A stretch of 64,000 bases of DNA from Glycine soja (Eukaryota > Streptophyta > Magnoliopsida > Fabales > Fabaceae): positions 12,421,223-12,485,222 of the forward strand of contig NC_041012.1 in assembly GCF_004193775.1 (NCBI RefSeq). Direction: 5' to 3'. Below are positions 59,534 through 64,000 of the stretch, piece after piece. The notes beneath the pieces are model-generated. The model saw only the letters and a list, made by a program, of their open reading frames with translations, had not been told where the DNA came from and ran no database searches. A program made the translations under genes and the position numbers. Within the stretch, counting starts at the first letter, position 1. Every line of letters begins with the position of its first letter.

Positions 59534-59872
59534 GTATAAAATATTATAAGTCGACAACTTCTGTAAAGAAGCAACCAACTTGGGGGCAACTATTCTGGAA
59601 GTCATTTAATAGTAAGTAAACTGAGTTGCTGCTTTAGTCCTAAAAAGTATAAAATCTTATAAGTCGAAAGCTTCTATAAAGAAGCAACCGACTTGGGGGC
59701 AATTGTTCTAGAAGTGATCTAATGGTAAGTGAATTGAGATGTTGCTTTAGTCCTGAAAGGTATAAAATCTTATAAGTCAATGTCTTTTATAAAGAAGCAA
59801 CCAACTTGGGGGAAACTGTTCTAGAAATGATCTAATGGTAAGTAAAGCGGGTTGTCACTCTAACCCCAACTA
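59534..59872 (+). repeat. 113-bp tandem repeat, three copies
   Basis: GTATAAAAT(A/C)TTATAAGTC begins units at 59534, 59647 and 59760. Each unit also has AAGAAGCAACC(A/G)ACTTGGGGG and GTTGCTTTAGTCCT. It lies between the antisense ORF and the probable 3' LTR end. Confidence 0.93.
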
Positions 59873-60240
59873 CCGAGAAGCTCAAATTAACACTAGTAAG
59901 CCATACTACTCGAAGTGGACCATGATGCTTGGACTGCAGCAAACTTCCCGATATGTACAGTAGGACTCACATTGTGTACGTGTCTTAGTAACAAGAAGCG
60001 TGTGTTACAAGTATTGACGACAGGAAGGCATTAATGACAACTAGATAATTGATTTTCCCGCCTCCAGATGTGGTATAAAAATATGAAATTTTGGTATGTA
60101 ACTAACTTTAATTCATTCCATCACCTCAACCTAAGACTCTCATTGACTTGAGCGTCAGAGTGATTATAGGTACCACAGTGTCATCATTGATCTTGTTGGC
60201 GTCGCCGTGGTCCGCAATTGGAGAACACCTCATTAAATGG
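59873..60240 (+). mobile_element. Possible 3' LTR segment of the Tat-type gypsy element
   Basis: TATAAAAATATG at about 60073 looks like a TATA box. CATTGACTTGAGCGTCAGAGTG (60142-60163) matches the style of R/U5 segments in legume and other Tat/Ogre LTRs. The 5' LTR is not in the window (the element is 5'-truncated), so the ends cannot be verified. Confidence 0.35.
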
Positions 60241-61032
60241 ATGATTTGACTGCAATTAAGTCAATAACTTATAGTATTTTCACACACAAAAAAATCTCAA
60301 ACTTTTACGAAATACATAATATCATGACAAAAAAAAAATCTAAAATACTTAAGTTTCTACAAATTACAATTATTTCGTACACATTTTCATACTTAAAAAG
60401 TATACTGATTTTTTCATTATCAATATTATAAAAGTTAAAAGAATAAAGTAATACAATTAGTACCAATTTATTCTCCTGGTTTATTGCTTATATTTTTATT
60501 TTCATTTTTAAAAAGAAACTAGTTTATGGGGCAATGCCTATTTTTTATGGGACAAAAATATTTTTTACTACACATAGAAAAATTAAAGAAAAAAATCTTG
60601 TGGGGATCATAAGCTAATTCATGGATCCACCATCCGATGCGGGAGACATCATTCTATGTGGGGGCAATAATCTTTTATATAAGTTATTTTACATTCAATG
60701 TAAAAAAAAAGTATTTTTTTTACGTAGGTTATTTTTACAACTAATATAAAAAAAATACTTTTTTTTACATCGGTAGGAAAAATAACTGATTTTAAAAACA
60801 ACTTATGACACTTCCCCATCCAACATGAAAAAAAACTGTATGATAAGAAGGTTGTTTCACTACCCATTATAGTATTTTATTTGAGAAAAAAAACTTAAAA
60901 TGGTAAAAAAAGTCCATCAAATATATTGTCATCATTTTTTTATAATATTAACAAATTTCGTAAGAGGATATGTACAAGGATATAACATTACTCTTTAAAA
61001 AAATCCTTCGTTTTTTATTAACATTTAACTAT

Positions 61033-61168
61033 TTTTAAAACTAATTTCAAGTAATTGAAATAAAAATTTTGATTAAAAAAATATATATTATACAAAAGTA
61101 TAAAAGTTAAATATATTTTTTTTTCATTAAATACTTTTACATTAAGTTACTTGAAATTAGTCTTAAAA
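61033..61168. repeat. Inverted repeat with 23-bp arms
   Basis: Left arm TTTTAAAACTAATTTCAAGT(AAT) at 61033-61055 pairs with 61146-61168 with two mismatches. The interior is about 90 bp of A/T. Possibly a small foldback element. Confidence 0.7.
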
Positions 61169-61769
61169 GTTTGATGTTGACATCAAAAATGAAAAATCAT
61201 GATTGATTAGTTCACGAAGTCCATATTATTAATAAATTAACCTTTTGGAGGTGCTTTGGTATGTGTAAGAAAATCCTAGGTATCTCAGATTCCATCCAAG
61301 TTGATTCAAAAACTCATAACTCGATGTCCACTAAACAAAATTGCATTGCACCCTCCTAAATCCAAATGGTCCCCTTTGAATTTTACACAGAAGACTGTAA
61401 AGGAGAATGGTCCCCATTAATCTCTCAAATTCCCCATCGCATTGTTCACACTATTACTATTATTTCTGCAAAATCAATGTGTCTCATTAGAAGAAACAAA
61501 ACTCTTCCATGTCTCTCTATTTCCCATCTTGTTTGAGTATAGGGAGTAGCACTGGATGGAGTACACGCGTCAGAGACCCAGCATAGTTGGAGTTTACTAC
61601 CTACATTTGGTAGTGAGGAAAAAAATAATAAAAGACTTCAATTTTTCGGTGTAAGTGTAAAGAAAAAGTTAAAAAAACACTCAATGAAAAAGGTGACTCA
61701 GCATGTTCCCGCAAAGCCAGAGGTACCTCTCTGCTAACTCTGCTTCGCCTCTGTGCTATACTGACCGTA

Positions 61770-61777
61770 CACGTGGC
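61770..61777 (+). promoter_or_regulatory. G-box / ABRE-like motif
   Basis: CACGTGGC in a locally GC-rich patch (61690-61800). This is the core bound by plant bZIP factors. No gene was identified downstream within the window, so relevance is unknown. Confidence 0.25.
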
Positions 61778-63399
61778 TTTATCACAGGAAATAAACTTTT
61801 AATCAATGAATTGGGTCCCACGGCTTCAGACGCCCAAGAAGTGAGACCTAAAAATATAGTATGGGACATGGTACCCAAGTAAATAGTAATCTTTTAGAAT
61901 ACGAAGTTAATCAAATTAATTATTAAATTATTTGATTTATTTTATTGTTTGTGTATACAAAGTTTCAGAAGGTATGGAGTATTTGACAATTAACATTTCC
62001 TTTTATCTTTTAAATAATATAAGAGTTTAATATTTATAATAATTATTTTAAAAGTTATTATTTGACTGTATAATATGATATTTTTAAAAATAAAACAGTG
62101 TAACGAAGTAGTAATTAAATTTTGATTTGCATGACAAATTATAAAGTTGACTTATTTTAAGCGAATATAACTATAAAGATAAAAATAAATTATTTTAGCC
62201 TATAAGAACTAGAATGGAAAGTTATTACAATTATAAAGAAAAAAGTGTAATTAAACAAAAATTAAACTACAGTAAAAGTAGCAGCTACTCATTTTATCGA
62301 AGATGTTTTTAACTTTTGAGAGTGAAAAAACATCAGCGATACACTTTTTTATATTTTTTCTAATAAAAATTAGTATATAATTTATATAATAAGAAAAATA
62401 TTAAAAAAATGTTGGGAAAGTGTGTTGATTCAATTCTTACTTCAAGAATTGGCAGAACTTGTGCACATGGCTACCTATGGCTATGTAGAAGATGAGACTT
62501 GGCAGTTTTGTTGATGTTGAGGCATGAAGAACACAAGAAGTCGTCACAAAATGCCTTTAGGAAAGCTGAATTAAATTGCTACCCAAATATAATTAAAAAT
62601 AAATTTTAATACTAATTTAAATATATTTAAGTAATTGAAAGTTTAACTAACTGTTTAAATTATTATAATTTTTCATATTACTAAGATATCAAAACTATAT
62701 TATAAAAAGAGATACCAAAACTATATTAAAATATCTCAAAATAGAGCAACAAAGAAAGTAAATGCTTTCTGAACTGCTGTCCTTCTGTTGCTGTAAATTC
62801 TTGTCAGCTTGTGTCCTCCTGGTTTCCAAGAATCAGATATTTTAACTATATAAAGACAGTGATTTGTACGATTAACCGAAAACAAAATAAAATAAAGACT
62901 TCGATATATTTTTTTATGCCTGAAAATATTTCTTTTTCAGATTGCGACTTAATTAAATTTTTTTTACTTTTGATATATGTAATATTTTTTTGTTTTAATT
63001 TCATACTAGTCATTAGTGTATTTTTGTTAAGTGATGATATTACTCACGCAGTATCACGATATCATTCTTAAGTCATCCAATGATTTTCACGTTATTTGTT
63101 TTAAGAAATAAATACATTTTTTGCAATTAGAGTCGGCTTAGCTGACTCAAATCACAAAATTCCGACTCTAAAATTTACAGTAAATGCACTCATTGGCAAT
63201 CCTGCACCTCATTCAAGAATTTTTTTGTTTACTCACTCTAATTGTGAAAAATATATTTAATTCTTTTAAAAAAACATGAGAAAAATCATTGAATAAATTA
63301 AAAGTGATGATATGATATTACATCACATCATTACTTAATAAAGATATAATAAAAATAGGTATCAAATGAAAGAAAAATATTAGAAATTATAGAATGTAC

Positions 63400-63560
63400 T
63401 CGTTTTATTCCCGTACTGAAAATGAGAATCAACCTCTAAGAGTACAGTGTGTATAATTAGAAAGACTGAGTACAATAGCCAAAGAGAGAAAAAGAAGAAG
63501 AGAAATGTTCACACATTACCACCCCTCCCTCACTACACATTCTCCCCTCAAAATACCACT
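63400..63560 (-). mobile_element. Probable polypurine tract and LTR start of a right-edge gypsy element
   Basis: On the minus strand, just after the chromodomain ORF, TGAGGGGAGAA (polypurine) is followed by TGTGTAGTGAGGGAGGGG, a plausible LTR start. A minus-strand AATAAA lies at 63404-63409. The LTR end was not identified. Confidence 0.4.
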
Positions 63561-63561
63561 A

Positions 63562-64000
63562 TTAGTTGGTTACATAATCCACTAACCTAGAGTTGGATTT
63601 TCTCTCTCTCACACTCTTTCTGTTACCCATAGTGGATACGTGAGATTTGGCAAATATTCCCCTCTGCTGAGCTGTCTCAATTGAGTCATTTTTTCCTTCT
63701 AGAAGCTTTACTTTATCTGAGATCATTACAATGGCATCCCCTTTTAAAACAACCTTGTCCTCAAGGTTGAAGTTAGGAAAGTTAGCTTGGAATTCAACAA
63801 CATTCTCATAAGTAGTTTCTGCCTCATCAGTTCCCTCCCATTGCACTAACACTTGAGGTACTTTCTGGTTGCCTTTTAGCAGAGTTATGGCCTGCAGCAG
63901 CTTACTAGGCATGATAATTGGTCCACTTTCTATTGTAGTTAAAGGTAAAGGCAAGTACTGTTCTCTTGGTGTTCCTTTAAACAACTTCAGCTGAGAGACA
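63562..64000 (-). CDS. Ty3/gypsy integrase C-terminus with chromodomain, partial
   Basis: The frame enters from the right window edge (QLKLFKGTPREQYLPLPLTT) and ends at 63562. It carries QVLVQWEGTDEAETTYENVV and EFQANFPNFNLEDKVVLKGD, the chromodomain-like tail of chromovirus integrases (usual form WEG...ATWE...FP.FNLEDK); the usual Trp before the Glu of the second motif is Tyr. The last part is basic (NRKSVRERKSNSRLVDYVTN). Open throughout, 146 codons visible. The tail is thought to target integration to heterochromatin. Confidence 0.88.
   Translation of the reverse strand, partial: VSQLKLFKGTPREQYLPLPLTTIESGPIIMPSKLLQAITLLKGNQKVPQVLVQWEGTDEAETTYENVVEFQANFPNFNLEDKVVLKGDAIVMISDKVKLLEGKNDSIETAQQRGIFAKSHVSTMGNRKSVRERKSNSRLVDYVTN

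Larger units (their letters stand above)
60241..63400. other. AT-rich intergenic region, no gene seen
   Basis: Only short low-complexity frames. It contains a foldback at 61033-61168 and a G-box at 61770-61777. Poly-A/T-rich runs at 60640-60850 may be MITE debris. Confidence 0.5.

Overview
This window looks like nuclear DNA from a legume, very probably soybean (Glycine) or a close relative. It is AT-rich, has GT-AG introns, and contains one recognisable host gene surrounded by nested transposable elements. Support for Glycine: two SIRE1-like copia elements, a solo LTR full of GCTTAGCGC-type motifs, and a legume-type AGCTTAT-rich MITE. The species call is inference from repeat style; no database search was run.

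Region 1 (1-3989) is repeat-rich: a copia gag relic cut by a hAT-type element with an 8-bp target duplication, a duplicated legume repeat, and a Tourist-like MITE inside another MITE-like repeat. Region 2 (3990-22323, + strand) holds the last 16 exons of a mitochondrial-type translation elongation factor G gene (455 codons plus stop, all intron phases consistent). The exons for the GTPase core are not in the window. Its 10.9-kb intron (9481-20355) carries a copia gag relic split by a full-length L1-type LINE (10311-16558, 14-bp target duplication), plus a hAT-type MITE.

Region 3 (22324-30149) is AT-rich intergenic DNA with hAT transposase debris and small repeats. Region 4 (30150-about 60240) is best read as one decayed Ty3/gypsy element of the Tat type. 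It has + strand RT/RNase H/integrase remnants, a 71-bp tandem array, an antisense ORF resembling the 'putative gypsy type transposon' family, a 113-bp tandem array and a possible 3' LTR. Two SIRE1-like copia elements (36686-48605 with TSD AATAC; 49136-58185 with TSD ATAGA) sit in the antisense ORF, both on the minus strand. The first is old: its 5' LTR is interrupted by a solo LTR (46997-48551, TSD AAAAC), and its pol contains a 159-bp piece of plastid ycf1 flanked by 31-bp direct repeats. The second is young: LTRs about 2% different by eye, intact integrase-RT-RNase H frame, and an extra ORF downstream of pol.

Region 5 (60241-64000) is AT-rich and ends in the chromodomain C-terminus of a further Ty3/gypsy element running off the right edge (minus strand).

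The host gene makes a mitochondrial translocation factor. Everything else is selfish DNA or its debris. I see no defence, CRISPR, tRNA or rRNA locus. The most unusual items are the plastid ycf1 insertion in a retroelement pol gene, the antisense ORF architecture of the host gypsy element, the extra ORF and dense TAATCGATTA palindromes of the young copia, and the ATGA overlap joining the two LINE ORFs.
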